A stretch of 38,561 nt of DNA from Clostridiales bacterium. Lineage in GTDB: Bacteria > Bacillota > Clostridia > Christensenellales > Borkfalkiaceae. Made by a program: the position numbers and the translations under genes. Position 1 is the stretch's first letter. Each line of letters starts with the position of its first letter. The DNA lies in NCBI GenBank assembly GCA_015069485.1, contig SVIM01000017.1, forward strand, positions 1 through 38,561, in the 5' to 3' direction. Under the pieces are notes generated by a model. That model saw only the letters and a list, made by a program, of their open reading frames with translations. It searched no databases and was not told the origin of the DNA. This document shows, one piece after another, positions 31,070 through 38,561 of the stretch.

Positions 31070-32485
31070 TTATGCAAGTTGAGCATACATTTTGCTCATC
31101 AAACCGTCGGAAAGCATACCACGGAATTTACCAAGATAAATAAATATAGCGGAGAAGAACGCGCTGTTGTCGCCGTTAATTACGTAATCGGGAACGTTTG
31201 CGAAAGAACCGTTTTTCTTTTCGATAAAGATTTGAGAGAATTCAATCTTTTCTTCAACGGTAAGGGTATTCATAAAGCTATCGGAAGGTCCGTGATAGAT
31301 GGGAGCAACGGTATAAACAACTTGTTGCTGAACCTGAGTCTGTTGAGCTTGTGCAGGAGCAGCGGGAGCTACGGGTTGAGTATAGCCAGCGCAGTATCTG
31401 GGTGCGTTGTAAGGTTCTGCAAACGAATTGTCGTATGCGGGAGCTGCGGGTTGAACTGCTGCGCCGTAAGGATCGTAGTAGGTGGGCTGTTCGTCAACTT
31501 GGTTGTTTGCAACTGCAACCTTTGCCTTTTTGTGAGCAAGAAGTCTTACGATTGCAATAATAAGCTGAATTACGATAATTGCTGCAAGAAGAAGCACGTA
31601 AGTACCAACTGCAACCTTTACTACGAATTTAGCAAGAACGATTGCGCCTGCTACTGCAACGAGTGCTAAAGCGTATCTAATTACGTTTACGATTTTGCAG
31701 AATTTGTTAGTGCCGGTAATAACTGCAAGTAAGTCTAACGCAGCGTTGATAAGGGTTAATACAACTGCTAATACGATGCAGATATTCATAACCATCGTCA
31801 TACCGCTACCTAACCAAGCCATAATGCTTGCTTTGTTAGCCCAAAGGTCTAATACAACGCTGTAGCCGTTAGCGTATTCACCGATAAAGATTAATTCGCC
31901 AGGAAGGAAGTCGAGCTTGCCTTCGATGCTAGCAACGGGAATACCAACGAGCATTAAGCAAGCAACGACGGATAAACCGAACATTATAAGCTTAACGATG
32001 CCAGAGCCCTTCTTGTTTACGATAACTTGAATAACACCGATAAGTGCAAGAACGGCAAAGGGAACTAAAACTGCTAAATATTCTTTAATAAGAGCCTTGA
32101 TGCCAACGCCGCTTAATAAAATAAATACTATAATAACTGCAAGAACGCAAAGAGCACCAATTTCAACTAAGTAAGCTGCTACTTTGGTAAACTTAGATTC
32201 TTTTTTCGTTAAAAAAGCAATAATAAGTGCAAGTACGCCAACTAATACAATAGCAACGAAAGCTAAAATTGCTAATTCAGGTAAGTCCCAACGCAAAATG
32301 GTTTTAACGTTTGCCCAGCTACCGTCGCCAATAACGAAGTTGCCTTTAGCTACGTCAAGTAACTGTAAAGCGAGCATCTTTCCGCCAAAGAAGGGGAGGA
32401 ATAATCCAAGCAACATGCTTAACAAAGCGATGCAGTAAGTAACCAAGGAGAAGGTTTTGGTCTGCTTTTTGGTTTGAGTTTTCAT
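31070..32485 (-). CDS. Hypothetical polytopic membrane protein with Pro/Ala/Gln-rich tail
   Basis: No family was recognised. The 471-residue protein has about eight membrane spans in the first 325 residues (for example residues 12-33, 74-95, 103-128 and 136-156). The tail (about 330-400) is rich in Ala, Pro, Gln and Tyr, including YDPYGAAVQPAAPAY and VAPAAPAQAQQTQVQQQ. A conserved-looking cytoplasmic end follows: HGPSDSFMNTLTVEEKIEFSQIFIEKKNGSFANVPDYVINGDNSAFF. The segment TLTVEEKIEFSQIFI is the likeliest interaction element. The gene has its own consensus promoter and terminator, and its codon choice is regular and typical of well-expressed genes. It may be an envelope structural or scaffolding protein, which is only a guess. 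Confidence 0.75.
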   Translation of the reverse strand: MKTQTKKQTKTFSLVTYCIALLSMLLGLFLPFFGGKMLALQLLDVAKGNFVIGDGSWANVKTILRWDLPELAILAFVAIVLVGVLALIIAFLTKKESKFTKVAAYLVEIGALCVLAVIIVFILLSGVGIKALIKEYLAVLVPFAVLALIGVIQVIVNKKGSGIVKLIMFGLSVVACLMLVGIPVASIEGKLDFLPGELIFIGEYANGYSVVLDLWANKASIMAWLGSGMTMVMNICIVLAVVLTLINAALDLLAVITGTNKFCKIVNVIRYALALVAVAGAIVLAKFVVKVAVGTYVLLLAAIIVIQLIIAIVRLLAHKKAKVAVANNQVDEQPTYYDPYGAAVQPAAPAYDNSFAEPYNAPRYCAGYTQPVAPAAPAQAQQTQVQQQVVYTVAPIYHGPSDSFMNTLTVEEKIEFSQIFIEKKNGSFANVPDYVINGDNSAFFSAIFIYLGKFRGMLSDGLMSKMYAQLA

Positions 32486-32604
32486 AATAGTTCTCCGTAA
32501 AAGTTTATTTTATGCGGTAAGCAAAAGCCCACCGTAATAAGACTAACTATATTATTTTAAATATTATATGTGCGTACACGCATAACATTTATTAATCAAT
32601 TGAT

Positions 32605-32633
32605 ATTTTAATACAAAATCTGCAATATGTCAA
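32605..32633 (-). promoter_or_regulatory. Promoter of the polytopic membrane protein gene
   Basis: On the minus strand TTGACA (32633-32628) and TAAAAT (32610-32605) are 17 bp apart. The leader of about 110 nt contains a small TGCG/CGCA hairpin near 32570-32583. The remaining part of this 365-bp divergent gap is AT-rich with nothing else recognisable apart from the promoter at 32801. Confidence 0.65.
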
Positions 32634-32800
32634 GAGCAAATTTAAATATTTTTTCTGTTTTTTCACAATATTTTGAAAAACTTTTTCAATAATGTAAAAA
32701 TTGCTTAATTTAATGGCTAATTTTGGTTTAGTAGTAAAAATTTCTCGTTTTATTTTTAAGTAGCATAAAATAAAAAGGCGTAAAAAATAAAATTTTACCG

Positions 32801-32829
32801 TTGCAAAAAAATTTTCTTTGATGTATAAT
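32801..32829 (+). promoter_or_regulatory. Promoter of the HTH-peptidase operon
   Basis: TTGCAA (32801-32806) and TATAAT (32824-32829) are 17 bp apart, followed by ACGGAG and the ATG at 32851. Confidence 0.65.
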
Positions 32830-32850
32830 ATTATTCTACGGAGTTAAATT

Positions 32851-33255
32851 ATGAAACAAGAAGAAAATAAAACTAAAAATAACTGCGAAAAGGAAGAAAA
32901 TTCCTTAAAAATAGGCAACGCTTTAAAGGTTATCCCTTTAAACGAAATAATTTTATCCGTGCCAACGGCTATTTTAGAAAAGTATTTAGCCTTGCACGAT
33001 ATGCGCGCTTTGGTAAAAATTTTCGGCGATAGCGAAATGATGGATACTGCCGAAAGCTTTTTTCAAAACAATTTAAACGTTTCGCAAACGGCGCAAGCTC
33101 TTTATATGCACAGGAATACCTTGATGTATCGCCTGAATAAAATAAAGAAGCTTACGGGGTTAGATATTAAAAATTTCGATATGGCGCTAACCTTTGAAAT
33201 TTTAGCCTTAATTTATAAGCATAAGTGGAGCAACAATGAACTCAAAAACAAATAG
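32851..33255 (+). CDS. PucR/CdaR-type C-terminal HTH protein
   Basis: The 134-residue protein contains the PucR-type HTH_30 domain in its second half: MDTAESFFQNNLNVSQTAQALYMHRNTLMYRLNKIKKLTGLDIKNFDMALTFEILALIYKHKW. Full-length PucR/CdaR regulators have a large sensory N-terminus, which is missing here. What remains is a short acidic/lysine-rich start and a linker (NEIILSVPTAILEKYLALHDMRALVKIFGDSE). It resembles the minimal regulators found beside clostridial genes rather than a truncated pseudogene, since promoter, ribosome binding site and frame are intact. The gene overlaps the peptidase gene by 20 bp. Control of the peptidase is plausible but unproven. Confidence 0.85.
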   Translation: MKQEENKTKNNCEKEENSLKIGNALKVIPLNEIILSVPTAILEKYLALHDMRALVKIFGDSEMMDTAESFFQNNLNVSQTAQALYMHRNTLMYRLNKIKKLTGLDIKNFDMALTFEILALIYKHKWSNNELKNK

Positions 33256-34570
33256 CAATAATTTTATAAGGGTAATCTGCATAATTTTAGTTGCAGCCTT
33301 GGCATTTGGTTTAGGCTTTATAACGGCAAAGCTTATAAAAAGTCCAAGCGCAAAATCCTTCGAGTGGGTAGTTAATACTATAAACGATTATTATTATTAC
33401 GATGTAGACGAAGACTACCTAATAAGCTGCGCTATGGACGGCGGTGTAGAAAAGGCTTTAGACCAATATTCCGAATACTACACGAAGGAAGAGTACGCCG
33501 AGGTGTTATCTTCCAATTCCGGCAGTAAGGCGGGGGTGGGAATTTCCTTTTCCTTCATAGAAAACAAAGGGGTGCTTTTAAATACCGTAATAGGCAATTC
33601 TCCCGCATATATTAGCGGTTTAAGGCGCGGAACTATAATAGTTTCCGGCGTAGATAAAAACGGGAGGGAAAAAACCTTTATAAGCGCAAACGACTTTTCT
33701 TCCTTTATTGCCTCCTTTTCCTTGGGCGAAGAAATTCACCTTTGCGACGACGGCGGAACAGTCTATTCGGTCGCAAAGAGTGAATATACTGCAAGCTATG
33801 CAATGCTTTGCACAAACCAAACGGCTTGGGGCTTTACAGCCTCTTCAAACGGTAGCCTTGCGTTAAAGGAATTTAGAGATGAAAGATTAAGCTATTTGCC
33901 AGACGGCTCGGCATATTTAAGCCTTTCACAGTTTTACGGCACCGTCTCGTGGGAGGTTTCTAAATTAATGGAAAAATTCAGCGCGCAAAGCTGTACTTCG
34001 CTCATCCTTGATTTAAGGGGCAACGGCGGTGGGTATTTAAGCGATATGCAAGAGCTTACCTATATTTTTACCGCCGACAGAAAGCCGGATGTAAGCCTTG
34101 TTGCCTACGCGGAATATAAAGACGGCAGTCGCCAAAACTTTAACGCAATTAAAAAGCGCGAATATAATCTTTTACCCAAGGAAGCGGAGGTTTTTGTTTT
34201 AGCTAACGAAAATTCCGCAAGCGCATCCGAAGCTTTAATGGGCGCGCTTATAAGCTACGAGGTTATCGACTATTCAAGCATTTACCTTTCTAATTATTCA
34301 AACGAATATATTAAGTGGATGGCAGATCAGGGCTACGGCGTTAAAAACGGTTCAACTTACGGCAAGGGAATAATGCAGTCAACCTTTAACAATCTGTCTA
34401 CGGGCGAAGCACTAAAATTAACCACGGCAAAAATTTACTGGCCAAACGGCAAAAGTATTCACGGCGTTGGCATAACCGCCGCCGACGGCTGTAACACCGT
34501 TTCAGCGCAATGGTCGGTAACCTTGCACGACGAGGAATTACAGCTTGCAGTAAATAACATTTATCAGTAA
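33236..34570 (+). CDS. S41-family C-terminal processing peptidase (CtpA-like)
   Basis: This 444-residue serine protease is anchored by one N-terminal span (about residues 10-30, VICIILVAALAFGLGFITA), with the catalytic part outside. A helical lead-in is followed by a PDZ-like region (GVGISFSFIENKGVLLNTVIGNSPAYISGLRRGTIIVSG). The protease core has SLILDLRGNGGGYLSDMQELTYIF, the nucleophile region NENSASASEALMGAL, and STYGKGIMQ holding the catalytic Lys. These match CtpA/CtpB proteins that trim envelope proteins or cleave regulators in sporulation. The PDZ region is more divergent than usual. TGGAG lies before the ATG inside the upstream gene. A GC-rich terminator ends the operon. Confidence 0.92.
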   Translation: MNSKTNSNNFIRVICIILVAALAFGLGFITAKLIKSPSAKSFEWVVNTINDYYYYDVDEDYLISCAMDGGVEKALDQYSEYYTKEEYAEVLSSNSGSKAGVGISFSFIENKGVLLNTVIGNSPAYISGLRRGTIIVSGVDKNGREKTFISANDFSSFIASFSLGEEIHLCDDGGTVYSVAKSEYTASYAMLCTNQTAWGFTASSNGSLALKEFRDERLSYLPDGSAYLSLSQFYGTVSWEVSKLMEKFSAQSCTSLILDLRGNGGGYLSDMQELTYIFTADRKPDVSLVAYAEYKDGSRQNFNAIKKREYNLLPKEAEVFVLANENSASASEALMGALISYEVIDYSSIYLSNYSNEYIKWMADQGYGVKNGSTYGKGIMQSTFNNLSTGEALKLTTAKIYWPNGKSIHGVGITAADGCNTVSAQWSVTLHDEELQLAVNNIYQ

Positions 34571-34575
34571 AATAA

Positions 34576-34615
34576 AAAAACGGCGACGGAACACTTTAAA
34601 ACCGTCGCCGTTTTT
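34576..34615 (+). terminator. Terminator of the HTH-peptidase operon
   Basis: A 14-bp perfect stem (34576-34589 with 34602-34615) with core CGGCGACGG. The right arm ends in five T. Confidence 0.9.
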
Positions 34616-34684
34616 ATTAAAATTAATCAACGCCATGCTTATCGCAAATTAAATTAATCTGCTATGCTTATCGCAAAGCGCCGT

Positions 34685-34897
34685 TTACTGAAGCGGGCGT
34701 TTTGCGTTTTTAATTCTTCTCGCTCCAAAAATTACGCACACGCTAAAGCCGTCGTCCGTCCTCGTAACGTCGATACCTATTTCACCAAGCCTTTCAAAGT
34801 GTTCGTCGCAAACCTTTTTTAAATCCTCTAAAAAAAGCCTTTTTTCCAATTCGGAAATATCTTCTCTATCTAAGCTCAAAATTCTGTTCAGCTTCAT
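34685..34897 (-). CDS. MinE-like cell division topological specificity protein (tentative)
   Basis: The 70-residue protein has a basic start (MKLNRILSLDRED), a helix (ISELEKRLFLEDLKKVCDEHFERLG), and a strand pair in IGIDVTRTDDGFSVCVIFGARRI. This last part resembles the topological domain of MinE (IEVERxDDGSVLEVxIP). Position supports the call: it overlaps the MinD-like gene by 4 bp in the order minD-minE. The family is short and variable, so the assignment rests partly on context. MinE normally stimulates MinD ATPase and removes MinD from the membrane; with the altered MinD partner here that may work differently. No minC gene is in the window. Confidence 0.5.
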   Translation of the reverse strand: MKLNRILSLDREDISELEKRLFLEDLKKVCDEHFERLGEIGIDVTRTDDGFSVCVIFGARRIKNAKRPLQ

Positions 34898-35625
34898 AAA
34901 TTTTTTCTAATCCTTCTTTTAATTGCGCCTTTAACCCCATAGTATCCCTTAATTACGCTAAAAATTTTATCCGTTTTACCGCATAAATGTTGTGCCGCAA
35001 GCTTAAAGGCCTTAAGCGTTTCGCCCTTGCATTTGCCAAGCGGTAAAAGTAAATCCTCGGGTATAACTGCTTTTAGTGGAGCGTGTAAAAGGTAAGAAAT
35101 TTCTTCAGGGGGCATAATTTCCCCGTCAAAAATAAAACCGCCGTTTACCTTGTTTACAACAATACCCACCTCGCTTATTCCACCGTCGCAAACGGAAGCG
35201 ATGCAGGCGTCCGCGCATTTTAACGAAGCAAGATAGGGCTCGGTAACTACGATTGCCCTGCTACAAATTTTACTTGCGCACTTATCAAGCAAAATAAAGT
35301 CAAAAAGCCCTTCAACCTCTAAAATTGCCCGCTTTAAGCACTCTTCGTCGTCGCAATTTAAGGTGGGCATAATATATAAATTTTTTTGCGCGGGGTGGGC
35401 AATTAAAATTTGCTTTGCCCTACAAGCGCCGTCTGCGTAATCCTTAAGCGAAAAAACCTGCAGGTTAGTACAGCCTATAACCGTCAATGCGCTCGCGCAC
35501 TTAAAATCTCCGTCAACGATAAGGGTTTTTTCTCCGCTCGTCGCAAGCGCAATTGCAACACCTATGCAAAAGGTAGTAACGCCAACGCCACCCTTATACG
35601 ACGAAACGAAAATTTTTTCCGCCAC
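34894..35625 (-). CDS. MinD/ParA-like ATPase with altered P-loop
   Basis: The 243-residue protein is a deviant Walker A ATPase. The motif reads SYKGGVGVTTF (residues 9-19): the signature lysine of KGG is present, but the P-loop lysine of GK-T-T is replaced by Val. Switch-like blocks follow: TLIVDGDFKCASAL, EGLFDFILLDKC and VGIVVNKVNGG. The C-terminus (VIKGYYGVKGAIKRRIRKNL) is basic and amphipathic, comparable to the membrane-targeting helix of MinD. The start is GTG with AGGAG 6 nt upstream. CpaE/TadZ proteins also lack this lysine, so a related scaffold is the main alternative. It is followed by the MinE-like gene. Confidence 0.75.
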   Translation of the reverse strand: MAEKIFVSSYKGGVGVTTFCIGVAIALATSGEKTLIVDGDFKCASALTVIGCTNLQVFSLKDYADGACRAKQILIAHPAQKNLYIMPTLNCDDEECLKRAILEVEGLFDFILLDKCASKICSRAIVVTEPYLASLKCADACIASVCDGGISEVGIVVNKVNGGFIFDGEIMPPEEISYLLHAPLKAVIPEDLLLPLGKCKGETLKAFKLAAQHLCGKTDKIFSVIKGYYGVKGAIKRRIRKNL

Positions 35626-35720
35626 TTAAAACTCCTAAAAAAATTTTTTTTAATTATATATCTTATAATAAAAAATAATATAAAAGGTTTTGTCGAAATT
35701 AAGAAAAAAACAAATAAAAA

Positions 35721-35750
35721 CCCCCTTACAGTTAAATTACTGCAAGGGGG
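35721..35750 (-). terminator. Terminator of the mtnN-luxS-ung-apgM operon
   Basis: CCCCCTT-A-CAGT (35721-35732) pairs with ACTG-C-AAGGGGG (35739-35750) around TAAATT. On the minus strand it is followed by TTTTTATTTG and lies 36 nt past the apgM stop. Confidence 0.85.
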
Positions 35751-35785
35751 AAATTTTTAATAATTAAGGCATATTATAGGGTTAA

Positions 35786-37000
35786 TTACTTAATTGCAAT
35801 AAGCTTATCCACAAGCTCGTAGCCGTTTTCAACGTACGCGCCACAGCGTAATGCTTCCTGTTCAGTATATCTTATAGCGCCGTTAGAAAGATTTTTAGCG
35901 TTGGAGTAAATAAGGTAAGGCACGGGCTCGGAAACGTGCGTTTTGCAAGCGCAGGGAGTAGGGTGGTCAGGGCAAACGAGCATAGCAAACTCTTCGCCTG
36001 CAGCTTCTAATTTTTCGATTATCGTTTTTATTACTACGCTATCAATTTTCTCAATAGAATAAACCTTATTTTTATAATCGCCCTGATGTCCGCACTCGTC
36101 GGGTGCTTCTATATGAAGGTAAACGAAATCAAGTCCGCCTAAAAGCGCGTTTGCGGCTGCTTCCGCCTTGCCTAAAAAGTTTGTTTTATAGTTTCCGGTA
36201 ATGTTGTCAACTTCAATAATTTGCATTTCAGCAAGCATGCCAATGCCCTTAATAAGGTCCACGGCAGAAATTATACCACCGCAAAGCCCCGTCTTTTCCT
36301 TAAAGCTGCAAAGTCCAGGCTTAGTGCCTTCGCCCCAAAGCCAAATGCTGTTTGCAGGCCTTTTGCCTTCCTTAATTCTTTTTAAATTTATGGGGTGGTC
36401 CTTTAAAAGCTCAAAGCTTTTCTTCATCATTTCCAAATAAATTCCCGCGCTTTCGCCCTTGGGTAAATAGTCGGTAATCCTTCTGTCGGAAATATCGTGA
36501 GGGGGAGTTAAGTCGTGTCCTTTTTTGCCGTTGTTAGCAACAAGGCAATGTCTGTAAGAAACGCCTGCGTATAAAGCAAAGTCTTGGTTGTCAAAGTATT
36601 TTTTAAGGTATGCAATAAGCTCGGACGCTTCCTTGGTGGTTATTTCTCCTGCCGAGTAGTCCACCATAATTTTATCTTCGTAGCTTTCTTCTTCAGATAA
36701 GGTTACTAAATTGCATCTAAGCGTTACGTCCGTTTCGGTAAGGTTAATGCCCATCGAAACTGCTTCTAAGGGCGAGCGTCCCGTATAGTACGATTTAGGG
36801 TTAAAGCCTAAAACGGACATATTAGCCACGTCAGAGCCGGGCTTAAGTCCTTCGGGTACGGTTTTGCAAAGTCCCACCTCGGCTAAGGGGGCAAGCTTAT
36901 CAAGCTGATAAGTCTTTGCGTATTCAAGGCAGGTTTTATTATCAAGGTCGGCAATCTTCCAATCGCACATGCCGTCGCCTAAAACAACAACGTATTTCAT
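35786..37000 (-). CDS. apgM: Cofactor-independent phosphoglycerate mutase (archaeal-type iPGM)
   Basis: The enzyme interconverts 3- and 2-phosphoglycerate in glycolysis. The 404-residue protein belongs to the alkaline phosphatase superfamily. Metal and active-site elements visible are GDGMCDW (Asp9), PGSDVANMSVLGF with the phosphorylated Ser62, APDECGHQGD and CPDHPTPCACKTH. GRSPLEAVSMGI is the substrate region. This is the archaeal-type ApgM, which differs from the longer bacterial GpmI. It is the last gene of an operon starting with mtnN, with 28 bp between it and ung, and AAGGAC upstream of the ATG. Confidence 0.94.
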   Translation of the reverse strand: MKYVVVLGDGMCDWKIADLDNKTCLEYAKTYQLDKLAPLAEVGLCKTVPEGLKPGSDVANMSVLGFNPKSYYTGRSPLEAVSMGINLTETDVTLRCNLVTLSEEESYEDKIMVDYSAGEITTKEASELIAYLKKYFDNQDFALYAGVSYRHCLVANNGKKGHDLTPPHDISDRRITDYLPKGESAGIYLEMMKKSFELLKDHPINLKRIKEGKRPANSIWLWGEGTKPGLCSFKEKTGLCGGIISAVDLIKGIGMLAEMQIIEVDNITGNYKTNFLGKAEAAANALLGGLDFVYLHIEAPDECGHQGDYKNKVYSIEKIDSVVIKTIIEKLEAAGEEFAMLVCPDHPTPCACKTHVSEPVPYLIYSNAKNLSNGAIRYTEQEALRCGAYVENGYELVDKLIAIK

Positions 37001-37028
37001 AATGTTTAAAGTCCTTTATTTAAGTAAT

Positions 37029-37706
37029 TTATTGAATATCGTTCAAATCCCAATTAATAGGGTCTTTTTTATGTAATTTTAAATAATCGTTGGTTTTCGA
37101 AAAGCATTTGCTTCCAAAAAAACCGTTGTACGCAGAAAGGGGGGAAGGATGCGCGCTTTGCAAAATTAAATGCTTACTTTCGTCAATTAATTTCACCTTG
37201 CTTCTGGCGTTGCCACCCCATAAAATAAATACGCAATTTTGCGTGTTTTTAGAAATCATTTTAATAACCTCGTCCGTAAACCACGCCCATCCGCATTTAG
37301 AGTGGGAATTTGCCATATGCTCCCTAACCGTAAGCGTGGTGTTTAAAAGCAACACGCCCTGCTTTGCCCACTTGGTTAAATCCCCACAGCTTGGTTGCTT
37401 AATGCCAAGGTCGCTTTCAAACTCTTTATAAATATTTTTAAGCGAAGGTGGCAAAGCTACGCCCTTTTTTACAGAAAAGCAAAGCCCGTGCGCTTGGTTA
37501 GGCTCGTGGTAAGGGTCTTGCCCCAAAATAACCGCCTTTAAATTGCTTACGGGCGTAAGCTTAAAGCAGTTGTAAATTTCGTACATATCGGGGTAAACTA
37601 CCTGCTCGCTGTATTCCCTTTTTAAAAATTCTCTTATCTTTAAATATTTTTCATCGGCAAAAAGTGGGGCTAAAAGCTCGTCCCAGCCGCCGCCTAAGGC
37701 TATCAT
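37029..37706 (-). CDS. ung: Uracil-DNA glycosylase
   Basis: Ung removes uracil from DNA as the first step of base-excision repair. The 225-residue protein has the catalytic water-activating motif GQDPYH (residues 62-67, Asp64), LLNTTLTVREHMANSH, the strand motif VFILWGGNARSK, and the minor-groove intercalation loop HPSPLSAYNGFFG (His186). Length and order are normal for family 1 UDG. The start overlaps the luxS stop by 4 bp (ATGA). The apgM gene is 28 bp downstream. The neighbours share no obvious function with DNA repair. Confidence 0.96.
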   Translation of the reverse strand: MIALGGGWDELLAPLFADEKYLKIREFLKREYSEQVVYPDMYEIYNCFKLTPVSNLKAVILGQDPYHEPNQAHGLCFSVKKGVALPPSLKNIYKEFESDLGIKQPSCGDLTKWAKQGVLLLNTTLTVREHMANSHSKCGWAWFTDEVIKMISKNTQNCVFILWGGNARSKVKLIDESKHLILQSAHPSPLSAYNGFFGSKCFSKTNDYLKLHKKDPINWDLNDIQ

Positions 37707-38131
37707 AAACTATTCAAAATCTCCGCGTATTTTTTGCACTCGTCTTTTGCGTCGGCAAGGTCGTGCTCCAAATAATTTCCACACTCCTCGCGCTTATTTC
37801 CGGGTATCTCGTCAAAAGCTTGCGCAATTTCAAGGCTTTCCTTTAAAAGCGCTAAAACCTCGTCGTAGGTTAAGTTTGTAGTAAGCAAATAAAAGCCCGT
37901 TCTGCATCCCATAGGTCCAAAGTAAATAACTTCGTCCTTTTTTGCAGAATTTCTTAAAACGGTGGCAAGCAAATGCTCTACGGTGTGAAGCGCTTTGGGC
38001 GAAATAAAATCCCCTGCGTTGGGCTTTTTAAAGCGCAAGTCCCAAGTGGTAACGCCGTGCATATTCATACTCTCGTAAAGCCCTACCTGCAAAGTATCGT
38101 GATTTTTTGAAAAAGAAGGTATCTTATCCAT
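37703..38131 (-). CDS. luxS: S-ribosylhomocysteine lyase
   Basis: LuxS splits S-ribosylhomocysteine into homocysteine and DPD, the precursor of autoinducer 2. The 142-residue protein carries the metal ligands H49 and H53 (HTVEH) and C117 (ECGNY), and the catalytic Cys76 in GPMGCRTGF. The N-terminus is shorter than in Bacillus (about 155) and the loop before TTWDLR is trimmed, but all key residues are present. It overlaps the mtnN gene by 8 bp upstream and ung by 4 bp downstream. Its substrate is the product of the MtnN reaction. Confidence 0.96.
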   Translation of the reverse strand: MDKIPSFSKNHDTLQVGLYESMNMHGVTTWDLRFKKPNAGDFISPKALHTVEHLLATVLRNSAKKDEVIYFGPMGCRTGFYLLTTNLTYDEVLALLKESLEIAQAFDEIPGNKREECGNYLEHDLADAKDECKKYAEILNSL

Positions 38132-38561
38132 TTATAGCCGCCATTATATTTTTTAATTCTTCGGTTAAATTCTTGGTGCAAAGCTGTAAATTTTGTAAAA
38201 ACTGCTCGGTGGTGCTTCCGCTATTTGCAAGGTCGGAAATGCACTTAAAGGAATACGCAGGCACCTTTGCGTGTATGCATGCGTGCACGATTGCCGCGCC
38301 CTCCATATCCCTAATATCAGCGCCCATATCCTTGGTTAAAAGCAGGTAATCTTGCTCGCTGTCGTTAAATCTGTCCCCGGTTGCAAGCTTGCGCTTTTCA
38401 TAGCCCAAAACGGTGTTCAACGGCATATATCTTTGGGTGAATTCGTTTAAAGTCCCAACGGGAGTACCATTTAATTGCGCCAAGTCAAAGTCGTATTCAA
38501 CCGCGCCCTCAATGCAATAAATTTTACCTACTGCAAGGCCGTCGTTAAAATTTATTGCATT
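38124..38561 (-). CDS. mtnN: 5'-methylthioadenosine/S-adenosylhomocysteine nucleosidase, partial (N-terminus beyond right edge)
   Basis: The frame is open to the last base of the window; 146 residues of the C-terminal part are visible. Family marks are TGDRF, the ribose-binding DMEGAAIVHACIHAKVPAYSFKCISDLAN, with the Glu of MEGA and the catalytic Asp of ISD, and the helical end. The enzyme cleaves S-adenosylhomocysteine and methylthioadenosine, releasing adenine. Its product S-ribosylhomocysteine is the substrate of LuxS encoded 8 bp inside the end of this gene. The promoter of this operon lies outside the window. Confidence 0.93.
   Translation of the reverse strand, partial: NAINFNDGLAVGKIYCIEGAVEYDFDLAQLNGTPVGTLNEFTQRYMPLNTVLGYEKRKLATGDRFNDSEQDYLLLTKDMGADIRDMEGAAIVHACIHAKVPAYSFKCISDLANSGSTTEQFLQNLQLCTKNLTEELKNIMAAING

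Overview
This window looks like a chromosome segment of a low-to-moderate-GC, monoderm, anaerobic Clostridia-type Firmicute, probably an uncultivated gut lineage (Christensenellales-like is a guess from overall protein flavour, not a demonstrated placement). The basis is the secA-prfB pair, a T-box leader in front of ileS, strong AGGAG ribosome binding sites, TTGACA/TATAAT promoters with 17-bp spacing, a SigB/SigF-type sigma operon, a clostridial-style citrate synthase, and LuxS. Ordinary UAA/UGA/UAG stop usage indicates the standard code.

Layout. 1-1012 (-): the N-terminal part of a HTH + helical-repeat regulator running off the left edge, GC-richer than the rest. 1245-2816 (-): an AT-rich three-gene cassette (two small membrane proteins and a TetR-family regulator). 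3073-4944 (-): YgiQ-type radical SAM protein. 5110-7594 (+): ArsR/SmtB repressor plus CadA/ZntA-type metal P1B-ATPase behind a palindromic operator. 7749-9218 (+): NCS2 purine permease with an in-frame UAA near its apparent true start. 9425-11298 (+): PadR / DUF1700 / DUF4097 envelope module. 11490-13208 (+): adenine deaminase. 13521-18823 (+): secA, a 138-bp tandem repeat block, prfB without the programmed frameshift, and an uncharacterised helical protein followed by another copy of the same repeat. 18998-23661 (+): tsaD, T-box leader, type-II-like ileS. 23720-26408 (+): feoA-feoB-rluA-like, with the feoA start codon inside a perfect 36-bp palindrome. 26531-28747 (-): citrate synthase followed by an SDR. 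28993-30755 (+): STAS protein, degenerate GHKL protein, sigma factor, intact-looking GHKL kinase. 31070-32485 (-): polytopic membrane protein. 32851-34570 (+): PucR-type HTH protein and S41 peptidase. 34685-35625 (-): MinD-like ATPase with altered P-loop and a MinE-like protein. 35786-38561 (-): mtnN (partial), luxS, ung, apgM, compactly overlapping.

Functional links. MtnN and LuxS form the S-adenosylhomocysteine recycling route that yields AI-2 precursor, homocysteine and adenine; AdeC elsewhere in the window could deaminate that adenine and the NCS2 permease could import purines. Translation and secretion genes (secA, prfB, tsaD, ileS) form the conserved core. The most unusual items are the in-frame stop in the permease, the repeat family behind secA and the 18.4-kb gene, the T-box with a UGGC bulge and a possible sequestering helix, the feoA start buried in a terminator-like palindrome with a FeoB lacking the G4 motif, the sigma operon with two GHKL proteins (one degenerate), and the MinD-like protein lacking the P-loop lysine. 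No CRISPR array, IS element, tRNA or rRNA was recognised.
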